This document shows positions 9,627-17,975 of a stretch of DNA of 64,000 bases, one piece after another. The stretch comes from Rhizobium croatiense. GTDB lineage: Bacteria > Pseudomonadota > Alphaproteobacteria > Rhizobiales > Rhizobiaceae. The notes beneath the pieces were generated by a model, which worked only from the letters and a program-made list of their open reading frames with translations, had not been told where the DNA came from and made no database searches. The stretch is from positions 1-64,000 of the forward strand of contig NZ_JAILYJ010000001.1 in NCBI RefSeq assembly GCF_019793465.1, read 5' to 3'. The translations under genes were made by a program, and so were the position numbers. Each line of letters starts with the position of its first letter. Position 1 is the stretch's first letter.

Positions 9627-9675
9627 GTAACTGCGCAATTTTGAACGAAAGCGCTTCAGTTGCGCAGTTACTATA
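9627..9675. promoter_or_regulatory. Inverted repeat operator and -10 box of the repABC promoter
   Basis: GTAACTGCGCAA (9627-9638) and TTGCGCAGTTAC (9660-9671) are perfect 12-bp inverted arms 21 nt apart, just upstream of repA. The right arm overlaps a minus-strand TATAGT (9670-9675), the likely -10 of repABC. Each arm also contains the symmetric TGCGCA. Most likely the RepA (or RepA/RepB) autoregulatory operator; an alternative is a centromere-like site. Confidence 0.6.
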
Positions 9676-9888
9676 TGCCGCGATTCGTGACCGAATTACA
9701 AATGCTTAACCAAACCACGCCGCGACGCACACCAAACAGGTTCCGGAATCTGGCAAATTCGCGAACGGATCGGCGGGTGATTCGCATCCGCGCGGGGGCT
9801 GAAGAGCAAGGCCTAGGCCATCGGTTATGCACATGAAATTCATGAAATTTTTGCGAGGCCGCGGGCGGAATGGAAAGGCCCGAGCCGA

Positions 9889-11202
9889 CTATTGCCCGTC
9901 ATCCTTCAGATAGTTGTTGCCGTTGATCACCAGAAGCCCATCCGAACCCTTGTCCGGCCCGAAAATGCTCAGGCTCTCCGTCTTACCGCTCGCGTCAGTC
10001 AGATCGAGGCGATAGCCGGAAAGCCTATAGCGTCCGCTGGAGCCGGGCCGATCGCCTGACGCGGTCACACCCGTCCGCGACTCGCCGATTTCGTTCGTCA
10101 TTGAGACGCCGGACCAGCGGCTGCGTTCGAAGGTGCCGTTTTTATGCAGCGTCAGCGTATTGCTGGAGGCAACCGATCCCGACGAGGTCGCAGTCATGCC
10201 GCTCGAAGCGAAGTTGTAGACCCATTCGCCGTCGAGCTTGGCGCCATCCTCGAACGGCGGCACCGCACGATACTCTTCTTCGTCGATCACCAGGTCGTCG
10301 CCTTTTTTGGAAAACGGCTTCGTCTCGATCTCGATCGTGCCGTAGGCAGAGGTGACGCTGCGCGTTTCGATCGATCCGCCGGAGGAGAAGAAACCACCGC
10401 CGATGAGTTTATAAAGGCCGCAGTCGGAGGGGTTTTCCGTGCAGTGCTCGGTCATGCTGCGGCCGCCCTTCGGCAGCTCCGTGCTGAACAGGCCCTTCGG
10501 ATCGAACATGGTGATCTCGCTATCGGAATAGAAATCCACGCCGCCGAAGAGATTCGGGCGGACACCGGTATCGAGATGAGTGAAAACGCCATCGAGCCCG
10601 CCGTCGTCGCTCGCGGGAGCGAGATCGAAATCCGTGTCCGAAGGGTCAAGCTTCACCGAACGCACGAGAGCCTCGAACTCGGCCTTGGCGCTTTGGCTTC
10701 TGTCGCCTTTAAGGTTCAAGAGCACGAGCTGCAGATAGGCCTGCCGCTCGCCACTGGCGATGCCGACGACGATCTGGCTGATGCTGACATTCTTCTGGTG
10801 GACGCAGCAGCGTTCCTCCACTCGGATATCGTGGCCGTTTATCGTGACGCCATAATATTTAATCAGGATATCTTCCTTGGCCATGTCGGGCAGCGTTGCG
10901 ACAAAGGTCTTCACTCCGGCCGAAAGGGAATTGCGCCCTCTCGCAAGCGGCTTGGTTATCTGGATCAGAGCGCTGCCGCGCTTGTCATCCCCGGTTTCGG
11001 GAAAATCCTTCTGCAGCATGAAAAGATCGCCTTTGCCGGCCTTCCTCCAGCCGGAAGCGGCATCGGGCAGCGTCACCGTCAGCCCGCCAATATCGGCGGG
11101 CGCGGCAAACGCCTGCGGGCAGGATAAAAGGCAGAAGAGGACAACAACGAGTTCCAAGACCGATCTGATCCCACGGGTCCGCTCGATGTCCCTATTGCCC
11201 AT
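9889..11202 (-). CDS. Secreted protein of unknown function
   Basis: 437 aa. The N-terminal signal peptide has a hydrophobic core LELVVVLFCLLSCPQAFAA with cleavage near residue 34, so it is probably periplasmic. Residues about 40-190 look like a compact alpha/beta domain (WRKAGKGDLFMLQKDFP ... YYGVTINGHDIRVEERCCVHQ). The C-terminal 120 residues (GEWVYNF ... TLTLHKNGTFERS ... SGRYRLSGYRLDL) resemble the beta-strand pattern of small lipocalin-like or 'DUF4923-like' domains, but I do not recognise a family. GGGGAGGGG precedes the ATG. It stands alone between repA and vapC, 276 nt from repA. No function can be assigned. Confidence 0.75.
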   Translation of the reverse strand: MGNRDIERTRGIRSVLELVVVLFCLLSCPQAFAAPADIGGLTVTLPDAASGWRKAGKGDLFMLQKDFPETGDDKRGSALIQITKPLARGRNSLSAGVKTFVATLPDMAKEDILIKYYGVTINGHDIRVEERCCVHQKNVSISQIVVGIASGERQAYLQLVLLNLKGDRSQSAKAEFEALVRSVKLDPSDTDFDLAPASDDGGLDGVFTHLDTGVRPNLFGGVDFYSDSEITMFDPKGLFSTELPKGGRSMTEHCTENPSDCGLYKLIGGGFFSSGGSIETRSVTSAYGTIEIETKPFSKKGDDLVIDEEEYRAVPPFEDGAKLDGEWVYNFASSGMTATSSGSVASSNTLTLHKNGTFERSRWSGVSMTNEIGESRTGVTASGDRPGSSGRYRLSGYRLDLTDASGKTESLSIFGPDKGSDGLLVINGNNYLKDDGQ

Positions 11203-11319
11203 GCGCCCCTCCCCTGCCGTTTCGGCGACCGCCGGCGGGATTTGGAGCTGGACCGGAGCTTTTCAACCCTGGGCTTCATGAAGATTTATTGAATGTGCCG
11301 CACGCCGCAAAGCGCCGGC

Positions 11320-11724
11320 TTAAAAATCGGGCGATATCAATATCAGCGAGGGGAAATAAGTGCGGTAGCGCCCGACATCCCGCGTCAAGAGCGGCAGTTG
11401 CTGCACGGCTGCATGAGCGCCGATGAAGAAATCGGGCAGCACACCGGTGCGTGATCCACCTGCCTGGCGATATTGCGTGAAGACTTTACCGGCAAGGAAC
11501 AGGGCGGCCTTCGGCATCGGCGCCATATCGAGGCCGGCTTCCTCGATAAAAGCTTCCAAAGCTTCGATCCTGTCGTATCGCACCGCAAGTTCGGCGTAGA
11601 TGACGTCGTTGACCAGCAAGGGGCCTTCTATGCTCGCCGTCTCGAGCTGGGCAATCGACCAGTCTGCCCATTCCGGGTCGTCCGTCACGAGATCCAGAAG
11701 AACATTGGTATCTATAAGCGTCAC
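11320..11724 (-). CDS. vapC: VapC-type PIN-domain ribonuclease toxin
   Basis: 134 aa, usual VapC length. The acidic metal-binding residues of PIN domains are visible: D5 in LIDTNVLLD, E45 in VIYAELAVRYD, and D98 in LPDFFIGAHA followed by TRDVGRYRTYF. It would cleave RNA (in known VapCs initiator tRNA or the 23S rRNA loop) when free of its antitoxin. Starts with GTG, overlapping the vapB stop by 4 nt (GTGA), so translation is coupled. Its proximity to repABC suggests plasmid maintenance. Confidence 0.92.
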   Translation of the reverse strand: MTLIDTNVLLDLVTDDPEWADWSIAQLETASIEGPLLVNDVIYAELAVRYDRIEALEAFIEEAGLDMAPMPKAALFLAGKVFTQYRQAGGSRTGVLPDFFIGAHAAVQQLPLLTRDVGRYRTYFPSLILISPDF

Positions 11725-11954
11725 GGTTCGCCGCGCGTCAAAGCCATGATGGCATCTGTATCGAGGCCTTGTCCGGCATGGCCGCGCAGCCTCTCGAAGC
11801 GGCTGGCCGGGCGTTTCTTGTCGGCGCGCACGAGAACCACGCTGCCATCGGCAGCGCGATGAAAATCGACCTTGCTACCGGGAACGATGCCGAGCATGTC
11901 TCGGACCGGCTTCGGAATGGTTACCTGCCCCTTCGCAGTAACGGTCGTGGCCAT
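11721..11954 (-). CDS. vapB: VapB-type AbrB/SpoVT antitoxin
   Basis: 77 aa. Residues 1-45 are an AbrB-like swapped-hairpin DNA-binding domain (TVTAKGQVTIPKPVRDMLGIVPGSKVDF). The C-terminal 30 residues (FERLRGHAGQGLDTDAIMALTRGEP) match the tail that wraps VapC. AAAGG lies 8 nt before the ATG. The VapB-VapC complex normally represses its own promoter; an inverted repeat just upstream fits this. Confidence 0.93.
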   Translation of the reverse strand: MATTVTAKGQVTIPKPVRDMLGIVPGSKVDFHRAADGSVVLVRADKKRPASRFERLRGHAGQGLDTDAIMALTRGEP

Positions 11955-11966
11955 TCTGGCACCTTT

Positions 11967-11994
11967 GTAATACTCTCCTTTCGAAGGGTATTAC
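11967..11994. promoter_or_regulatory. Probable VapBC operator
   Basis: GTAATAC (11967-11973) and GTATTAC (11988-11994) are perfect inverted 7-mers 14 nt apart, 13 nt upstream of the vapB ATG; a typical arrangement for an autoregulated toxin-antitoxin promoter. Confidence 0.7.
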
Positions 11995-12021
11995 CTCGCG
12001 CTGCAAATTTCAAGCCGGCCG

Positions 12022-12772
12022 TTAGGCGGCCATCGATTGGAAGAGCCAGTCGGAGAAGGTCTGGCTCGCCGTGCGTGCGCCAGCACCGGGAAGCAGTACA
12101 TCGCCGGTCAATTCGACGTCGAAATAGGAAACAGCTGGATCGGTCGTCACCGGCCGTTGGTCTTCGTTTGCGGCGAGATATATTCGCGCGATTTCGTCGA
12201 TGCCGAACTGTTCCGGGCCGCCGATCTCGACAATATCGCCGACGGGAGCTCCCGCTGCCAGCTCCATCAGAAACGCGGCGACGTCACCGGCCGCGACCGG
12301 CCTCATCGCCGCCGGTGGCAACCGAAGGACGTCGCCATCGGCACCGATGTCGATCAATCCGCTGATGAGTTCGTAAAATTGCGTCGAGCGGAGGATCGTA
12401 TAGGGTCGGCCGGACGCACGGATGAGATTTTCCTGCACCATTTTGGCGCGGAAATAATCGCTTTCGACGAGGTAAGGCGTGCCGACGACGGAGAGCGCGA
12501 GATAATGCCTGACGTTGGCACCGGCCGCAACGGCGAGCAGGTTCTTCGTCGATGTCCTGAAAAAATCACGCCGAACTGTCGCCGAATGATGCGGCATTGG
12601 TGACATCGATGACGATTTCGTTTCCCGCTATCGCCGCTTCGAGGCCCCTGCCCGTCACCGTATCGACGCCAAGCGATAAGGATGCGGCGGTGACATCGTG
12701 GCCCGCCCGGCGCAACTTCGCCGTGAGTTGCGTTCCGGCAACGCCGCTTGCTCCCGCTACCATGATCTTCAT
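12022..12772 (-). pseudogene. Frameshifted NmrA-like NAD(P)-binding oxidoreductase
   Basis: The N-terminal piece from ATG 12772 reads MKIMVAGASGVAGTQLTAKL, a Rossmann GxxGxxG start, and ends at a TGA near 12573. The following sequence continues in another minus frame from about 12590 (FFRTSTKNLLAVAAGANVRHYLALSVVGT ... TILRSTQFYELISGL ... GGPEQFGIDEIARIY) to a TAG/TAA at 12022. Together they make one atypical-SDR/NmrA-family protein of about 250 aa. Deleting one base in GGCGACAGTTCGGCG (or adding two) restores one frame. Either a recent pseudogene or a sequencing error. Substrate unknown. Confidence 0.8.
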
Positions 12773-13028
12773 ATCGGCACCCTCTCCATCTCTGCCCAAT
12801 GCCCGCGGTTGGGCCGACAATGACCGTAAAGTTGGAGACCTTCCATCGTGCCTGAGGTCCGGCGTCCTACCCCTTGAGCATAGTGGAGCCAGCCTCCGGT
12901 ATAGGGTGCGCCATCGGATAAAGCGGTCCCCCGCATCCCTCTTCGCTCCAATATCCGGCTACATCCCCGCGCAATGCATGGGTTTCCATGAGTTGCGGTT
13001 GTGGTGAGGCAGGATTACGGTTCGTAAC

Positions 13029-15950
13029 ATGAGCTCGCCGGCCCCAAAATCAAAAACCATCGCAGAAAATGCTGACGACCCCCCGGTTATTTCCGTCCGG
13101 CAGGAGCAGTTGATGATGAGCGTCTGGTCGCACCGTCCGAAGCTTTTGCATCTGGGCTTCTTTGTTGCGGCTTATGTGCTTGCCTGCGGCTTTGCTCAGT
13201 CTCTTGCGATCGTGCCTGGAACCGGCATTTCCATCTGGCCGGCGAGCGGACTTTTCATCGCGACGCTTATTCTCAGCTCCGGCTACAGCTGGCCGTGGTG
13301 GGTACTGGGTGGCTGCCTGGCAGAGATGTTCAGCAATGTCCTTTGGTTTCACAGCCCACCCATCGCCGCCTTCCTGATTTATGTCGGCAACGCCCTGGAA
13401 GCGCTGGTGGGAGCCTGGCTCGTCAACCGCGCCCTGACACGGCCGGTGCGGCTGGAAAGCCTGCAGGAAGTCCTTGCTTTCGTCGCGCTGGGCGCCGGGG
13501 TTGCCCCGATCGTCAGCGCGACTCTGGGAAGTGCGACGCTTGCCTGGTTCAGCATCCTGTCACAATCCTTCGTGACGGCATGGCCTCTGTGGTGGATCGG
13601 CGATGCTACCGGCGTCCTCATCGTGGCGCCGCTGGCGCTGGTCGTGCTCCACAACTGGCGGGGCAGACCGCAGCTTTCGACCACACAGTGGATGGAAGCC
13701 TGCGTTCTCGGCCTGATATTTCTAGCCATTGCCGCTCTTTCGCTGAGCGGCTACCTGCCTTTCGCCTATATCATCATGCCGCCGCTTCTGTGGGCCGCGG
13801 TCCGCTTCGAGTTCAAGGGCGCGGCGGTGTCACTCGTGCTGCTGGCGCTGATAACGGCAATCTTCACGATAACGGGCGCCAGCCAATTCGCCGGCGATCC
13901 GGAGGCCCAGAAACACAAGCAGATCATGCTGCAGCTCTTTCTGGCCATCTCGGCGCTTTCGGCGCTCATTGTCGCCGCCATTTCCCGTCAACATCAGCTG
14001 GCAGCGCTTTCGCTGCGCCAAAGCGTGGAAGCGTTGCGCGAACGGGAACGTGAGCTCTCACAACTCGTCGACATGGTCCCGGCCCAGATCAGACGGCTGA
14101 CACCGACAGGCGAGCCTGTCTTCTTCAACAAGCGCCTGATCGACTTCTTCGGCCTCGACGTCGGCGACATGGATCAGCCGGGCGTGAGCCGTCTCTCGGC
14201 CGTCATTCATACCCTGGTTCATCCCGATGATGCACCGAGGCTGCTTCAGACGGTTCATCGTTCCCTCGTCAGCGGCGATCCCTTCTCGATCAAATACCGC
14301 ATGCGCCGCTTCGACGGAGCCTATCGCTGGGTCGACGGTCGCGCCGAGCCGCTGCGGGACCAGAACGGCACGATCACGCAATGGTACGTCATCTCTGTCG
14401 ATATCGACGATGAGATGCGCGCGCAGGAGGCGTTGCGCGAGCGGGAACGCGAGCTCTCGCAACTGGTGGACATGGTTCCGAGCCTGCTCTGGCGGCTTGA
14501 TCCGGACGGCACACCGACCTTCTTCAACCAGCGCCTGATCGATTTTCTCGGTCTCGATATCATCGATATGGAAACGCCCGGTGTGAGTCGGCTTGCGGCC
14601 CTGATCGAGGCCGCCGTCCATCCTGACGATGCCGCCGGCCTTACCGAAGCACTCCACCATTCCCTCGCCACCGGCGAACGCTTCTCCAAGCAATATCGCC
14701 TGCGGCGCGCCGATGGTGTCTATCGCTGGGTCAGAGGCAGCGCCGAGCCGCTCAGGGACGAGAACGGGCGGATCATTCAATGGTACGGCCTGACGCATGA
14801 CATCGACGATCAATTGCGCATCGAGGAGGAGCTGCGCGAGAGAGAGCGCTCGCTCTGGCGGATCGTCGAAACCCTGCCGGCAATGATCGATTGCGCGGCT
14901 CCCGACGGAGAACCGGTATACCGCAACCCCCAGCTGCGCGACTTCCTCGGTTATAAGCTGGAAGAACTGGACGGCAAGGGAAAGACCCGGCTGGACGGCA
15001 CGCTCGACGCCGGCGTTCATCCCGACGACGTGGCGAGCGTCAAATTGGATTATGCCCATTCATTGCGCACCGGCGAGCCCTATGCGCGCCGGCATCGTCT
15101 GCGGCGGTTCGATGGCGAATATCGCTGGGTCGAGACACGCGCTGCGCCGATGCGCAATGCCGAGGGCGTCATCGTCCAGTGGAATGTCATCTGCCTCGAT
15201 ATCGACGGCGAAGTTCGGGCGGAGGAAGATCTGCGTCAGGCGCGAGAGGGCCTTGCGCGGGCGAGCCAGGTGGCGAGCCTTGCCGAGCTTTCGGCCTCGA
15301 TCGCCCACGAGGTGAACCAGCCGCTCGCCGCCGTCGTCGCAAACTCGCATGCCTGCCAGCGCTGGCTGATGGCCGACCCTCCGAATATGGAGCGAGCGCA
15401 GAGGACGGTCGAGCGCATCATCCGCGATGCCAACTCGGCGGCGGATGTCGTCAGCCGTATCCGCGCCCTGTTCAAGCAATCCGCAGACAGGAGGGTCCAT
15501 ACGGCGCTTTCGGGAGTCATCAGCGAGGCGCACAACCTGATGGCGGACGAAGCGGTGCGCCGGCGCGCCCGGATCGAGGTCGCGGTCGATGGCAACCTTC
15601 CACTCATCGCCGTCGATCGCATCCAGATCCAGCAGGTTCTGATCAATCTCATCCGCAACGGCATCGAGGCGATGGACGCCATTGCCGGCGACAAGGTGAT
15701 CGAGATGCGCGTGCACCATGTGGGCAATGCCATCCAGACCGAAATCAGCGATCGCGGCCGGGGGATCGAGTTTCCCGAGAAGATGTTCGAGCCGTTCTTC
15801 ACGACCAAGGAACACGGCATGGGCATGGGTCTGGCGATCTGCCGCTCAATCGTCGAGCTGCATGGCGGACGATTGTGGGCAGAGAAGAACAATCCGCACG
15901 GAGCAACGTTGATCTTCACCTTGCCGATAGAAACGAAGGCGGCATCATGA
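13029..15950 (+). CDS. MASE1 sensor histidine kinase with three PAS domains
   Basis: 973 aa. Residues about 35-325 are a MASE1-type integral membrane sensor with eight or more hydrophobic segments (GTGISIWPASGLF is characteristic). Three PAS/PAC modules follow (about 335-465, 465-600, 600-735); the first two open with the same RERERELSQLVDMVP and look like tandem duplicates. The kinase core has phospho-acceptor His760 (SIAHEVNQPLAAVVANSHA), N box NLIRNGIEAMD, G1 DRGRGI, F box FEPFFTTKE and G2 GMGMGLAI, a FixL/NtrB-like class. The PAS domains show no clear haem-binding His signature that I can assign. Its stop overlaps the ATG of a FixJ-type regulator gene (ATGA). Signal unknown. Confidence 0.9.
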   Translation: MSSPAPKSKTIAENADDPPVISVRQEQLMMSVWSHRPKLLHLGFFVAAYVLACGFAQSLAIVPGTGISIWPASGLFIATLILSSGYSWPWWVLGGCLAEMFSNVLWFHSPPIAAFLIYVGNALEALVGAWLVNRALTRPVRLESLQEVLAFVALGAGVAPIVSATLGSATLAWFSILSQSFVTAWPLWWIGDATGVLIVAPLALVVLHNWRGRPQLSTTQWMEACVLGLIFLAIAALSLSGYLPFAYIIMPPLLWAAVRFEFKGAAVSLVLLALITAIFTITGASQFAGDPEAQKHKQIMLQLFLAISALSALIVAAISRQHQLAALSLRQSVEALRERERELSQLVDMVPAQIRRLTPTGEPVFFNKRLIDFFGLDVGDMDQPGVSRLSAVIHTLVHPDDAPRLLQTVHRSLVSGDPFSIKYRMRRFDGAYRWVDGRAEPLRDQNGTITQWYVISVDIDDEMRAQEALRERERELSQLVDMVPSLLWRLDPDGTPTFFNQRLIDFLGLDIIDMETPGVSRLAALIEAAVHPDDAAGLTEALHHSLATGERFSKQYRLRRADGVYRWVRGSAEPLRDENGRIIQWYGLTHDIDDQLRIEEELRERERSLWRIVETLPAMIDCAAPDGEPVYRNPQLRDFLGYKLEELDGKGKTRLDGTLDAGVHPDDVASVKLDYAHSLRTGEPYARRHRLRRFDGEYRWVETRAAPMRNAEGVIVQWNVICLDIDGEVRAEEDLRQAREGLARASQVASLAELSASIAHEVNQPLAAVVANSHACQRWLMADPPNMERAQRTVERIIRDANSAADVVSRIRALFKQSADRRVHTALSGVISEAHNLMADEAVRRRARIEVAVDGNLPLIAVDRIQIQQVLINLIRNGIEAMDAIAGDKVIEMRVHHVGNAIQTEISDRGRGIEFPEKMFEPFFTTKEHGMGMGLAICRSIVELHGGRLWAEKNNPHGATLIFTLPIETKAAS

Positions 15951-16588
15951 CGGCCGATGACCATATCGTCTTCATCGTCGATGACGATGAACGCATCCGT
16001 GAAGCGCTCGGCGAGCTGCTGGATTCGCACGGCATGCGCGCCGTTGCCTTTGAATCGGCCGGCGACTATGTGAGAGCAGACAAGCCCGATATGCCCGCCT
16101 GCCTCATCCTCGATATCGAGCTGCCCGACATTAACGGCCTCGATCTGCAGAGGCAGATCGCCGACAGGGACCATCCGCCGATCGTCTTCATTACCGGGCA
16201 TGGCGACATTCCCTCCTCCGTGCGCGCGATCAAGCATGGTGCAGTGGATTTTCTGACCAAACCGTTCAGTGACGCGGACCTCTTAAAGGCAACCCATGCG
16301 GCACTCGCCGAGGATCGGGAAAAGCGATCGGGACGCGCCGAGCTCGACATGCTGAAACGACACTATCTCGACCTGACGCCGCGCGAGCGGGAGGTGCTGC
16401 CGCTCGTGGTCAGCGGTCTTCTCAACAAGCAGGCGGCAGCCGAACTCGGGATCAGCGAAGTCACCCTGCAGATCCATCGGAGAAATGTGATGCAGAAGAT
16501 GGCGGCGGCCTCGCTCGCCGATCTCGTGCGGATCGCGGAGAAACTGGAAATACCGATTACCCACTCGCGCCGGGTGGGGGGGAATTGA
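15947..16588 (+). CDS. FixJ-family response regulator 1
   Basis: 213 aa. Receiver residues 5-120 with acidic pocket VDDD (12-14), phospho-acceptor Asp56 (LILDIELP) and Lys in FLTKPFSD. LuxR/FixJ helix-turn-helix at about 140-205 (LTPREREVLPLVVSGLLNKQAAAELGISEVTLQIHRRNVMQKM). ATG at 15947 overlaps the kinase stop by 4 nt, so it is the coupled partner. By family it binds DNA as a phosphorylated dimer and activates transcription. Targets are unknown. Confidence 0.92.
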   Translation: MTADDHIVFIVDDDERIREALGELLDSHGMRAVAFESAGDYVRADKPDMPACLILDIELPDINGLDLQRQIADRDHPPIVFITGHGDIPSSVRAIKHGAVDFLTKPFSDADLLKATHAALAEDREKRSGRAELDMLKRHYLDLTPREREVLPLVVSGLLNKQAAAELGISEVTLQIHRRNVMQKMAAASLADLVRIAEKLEIPITHSRRVGGN

Positions 16589-16590
16589 AC

Positions 16591-16968
16591 ATGAACGAGA
16601 CAAGACATGTGGTCGCAATTGTCGATGACGATCCAAGACTGCTGGAATCGATGGGCGACCTTCTGGAATCGGCCGGTTACGTGGCCCGCGGTTTCCCGTC
16701 GGCGGGCTCGCTGCTCGTCAGCGGGCTGTCGGACCTCGACCTGCTCATCACCGATATTGGAATGCCTGGCATCGACGGCTTCGAGCTCCGTGACCTGGTG
16801 AGAAAATCGCGTCCCGAGTTGCCGGTGTTCCTGATCACGGGCCGCCACGAGATCGCCGATCAAGGCCGCGCTCAGGGAGGCGGTGGATTCTTCCGCAAGC
16901 CCTTCGATGCGCAGGCCCTGCTGACGGCTATCGCCAATGCTTTACGTGAATCGAGAGATGGAGGGTGA
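16591..16968 (+). CDS. Stand-alone receiver-domain protein (CheY-like)
   Basis: 125 aa, receiver domain only. Acidic pocket VDDD (11-14), phospho-acceptor Asp55 (LLITDIGMPGIDG), conserved Thr in FLITGRH and Lys in FFRKPFDA. No DNA-binding output domain, so it may act as a phosphate sink or by protein contact. ATG at 16591 is preferred to the upstream TTG at 16585; the G-rich GGTGGGGGGG serves as ribosome site. It begins 2 nt after the stop of regulator 1. Confidence 0.88.
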   Translation: MNETRHVVAIVDDDPRLLESMGDLLESAGYVARGFPSAGSLLVSGLSDLDLLITDIGMPGIDGFELRDLVRKSRPELPVFLITGRHEIADQGRAQGGGGFFRKPFDAQALLTAIANALRESRDGG

Positions 16969-16969
16969 C

Positions 16970-17662
16970 ATGAGAGTTGACCAGCCGTTGCTGCGGAGAT
17001 CGGCGCCGTTATCATTGCAATGCAGATATCAAGAGGACCAGCCGCTCGTCATTATCGTCGATGACGACGCATCGGTACGTGAGGCCCTGTCCGAGCTGAT
17101 CTTGTCGGCGGGTTTTCAGCCGGTCAGTTTTGCCTCGACTCGAGAATTGCTTGACGCCGACATATTGGAAAACCCCGGCTGCCTGATCCTCGATGTGCGC
17201 ATGCCGGGGGCAAGCGGCCTTCACCTGCAGAGCCAGCTGGCCGAAAACGGCATTTCCAAGCCGATCATTTTTCTGACCGGCCACGGCGACATTCCGATGA
17301 CCGTCCAGGCAATGAAGGCGGGTGCTGTGGATTTTCTCACCAAACCGGTGCGGGATCAAACGCTGCTCGACGCCGTCACTGCGGCCATTGCGATGGATGC
17401 CGAACGACGGGCCGAAGCCGCAATCGCCAAGCGCAATGTCAAACGCCTGGAGACGCTGACACAGCGCGAGCGCGAAGTTCTGCACGAAGTGGCGCGCGGA
17501 CGCCTCAACAAGCAGATCGCCTTCGATCTCGGCATCAGCGAGGTAACGGTCAAGCTGCATCGCAGCAATGTCATGCACAAGATGGAGGCCGCCTCGATCG
17601 GTGAACTGATCCGGGCCTGGGAAACGCTGCCGGCGCAAATGCGGCAAGCCGGCTCGCGTTAA
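16970..17662 (+). CDS. FixJ-family response regulator 2
   Basis: 230 aa. A 24-residue N-terminal extension precedes the receiver (VIIVDDDASVREALSELI, phospho-acceptor Asp75 in LILDVRMPG, Lys in FLTKPVRD). The C-terminal HTH is LTQREREVLHEVARGRLNKQIAFDLGISEVTVKLHRSNVMHKM. ATG 16970 has GGAGGG (16960-16965) in front and starts 1 nt after the previous stop; a longer reading from 16937 lacks such a site. Similar to, but clearly diverged from, regulator 1 of the same operon, so one kinase may feed two transcriptional outputs. Confidence 0.9.
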   Translation: MRVDQPLLRRSAPLSLQCRYQEDQPLVIIVDDDASVREALSELILSAGFQPVSFASTRELLDADILENPGCLILDVRMPGASGLHLQSQLAENGISKPIIFLTGHGDIPMTVQAMKAGAVDFLTKPVRDQTLLDAVTAAIAMDAERRAEAAIAKRNVKRLETLTQREREVLHEVARGRLNKQIAFDLGISEVTVKLHRSNVMHKMEAASIGELIRAWETLPAQMRQAGSR

Positions 17663-17975
17663 AGCGCGTCGCATCAAAATTGATTCATGCTGCGCGCTTG
17701 AGCCCTTTGTTTTGATGCATGTCGTTGTCCCGGAACCGCTGCACATTTCCGGGCGACATGCATTCGCTCTTTTTGCCTGACGCTTTCCAATAACGAAGAA
17801 TACCGGCCACGCACGCGAGCTTCCTGTCCATTTTATGCGCGTCGTATCCGATTCGCGTTGAAAAAGACGACGCGGCGCCGGCAATGGGTTTCGGCTTCGC
17901 ACCCATGCGTTATCTCTAAATTAAAGCTCAAGGATATGACCTCATGTCCGGCTTGATTCCATAAGGAGATCGCGC
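17663..17975. other. Non-coding gap with a dispersed palindromic repeat
   Basis: About 313 bases without a credible gene. It contains the palindromic repeat at 17716-17762 and AT-richer sequence (17915-17935, ATCTCTAAATTAAAGCT) that may hold the promoter of the ArsR gene. No terminator with a clear T-run was seen after the response regulator. Confidence 0.5.
17716..17762. repeat. Dispersed palindromic element, copy 1
   Basis: TGCATGTCG (17716-17724) pairs with CGACATGCA (17754-17762), and inside it CCCGGAA (17729-17735) pairs with TTCCGGG (17747-17753); the loop is CCGCTGCACAT. A second copy with the same outer arms and loop (CCGCTGCACA) lies at 56810-56854, so this is a repeat family with compensating stem changes, like the mosaic palindromes of rhizobial genomes. 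Confidence 0.75.

Noticed and set aside
12820..12900. Small inverted repeat GACCT-N13-AGGTC upstream of the NmrA-like gene, like a MerR-type site
   Set aside because: Arms of five bases are expected by chance, and no MerR gene is present in the window.
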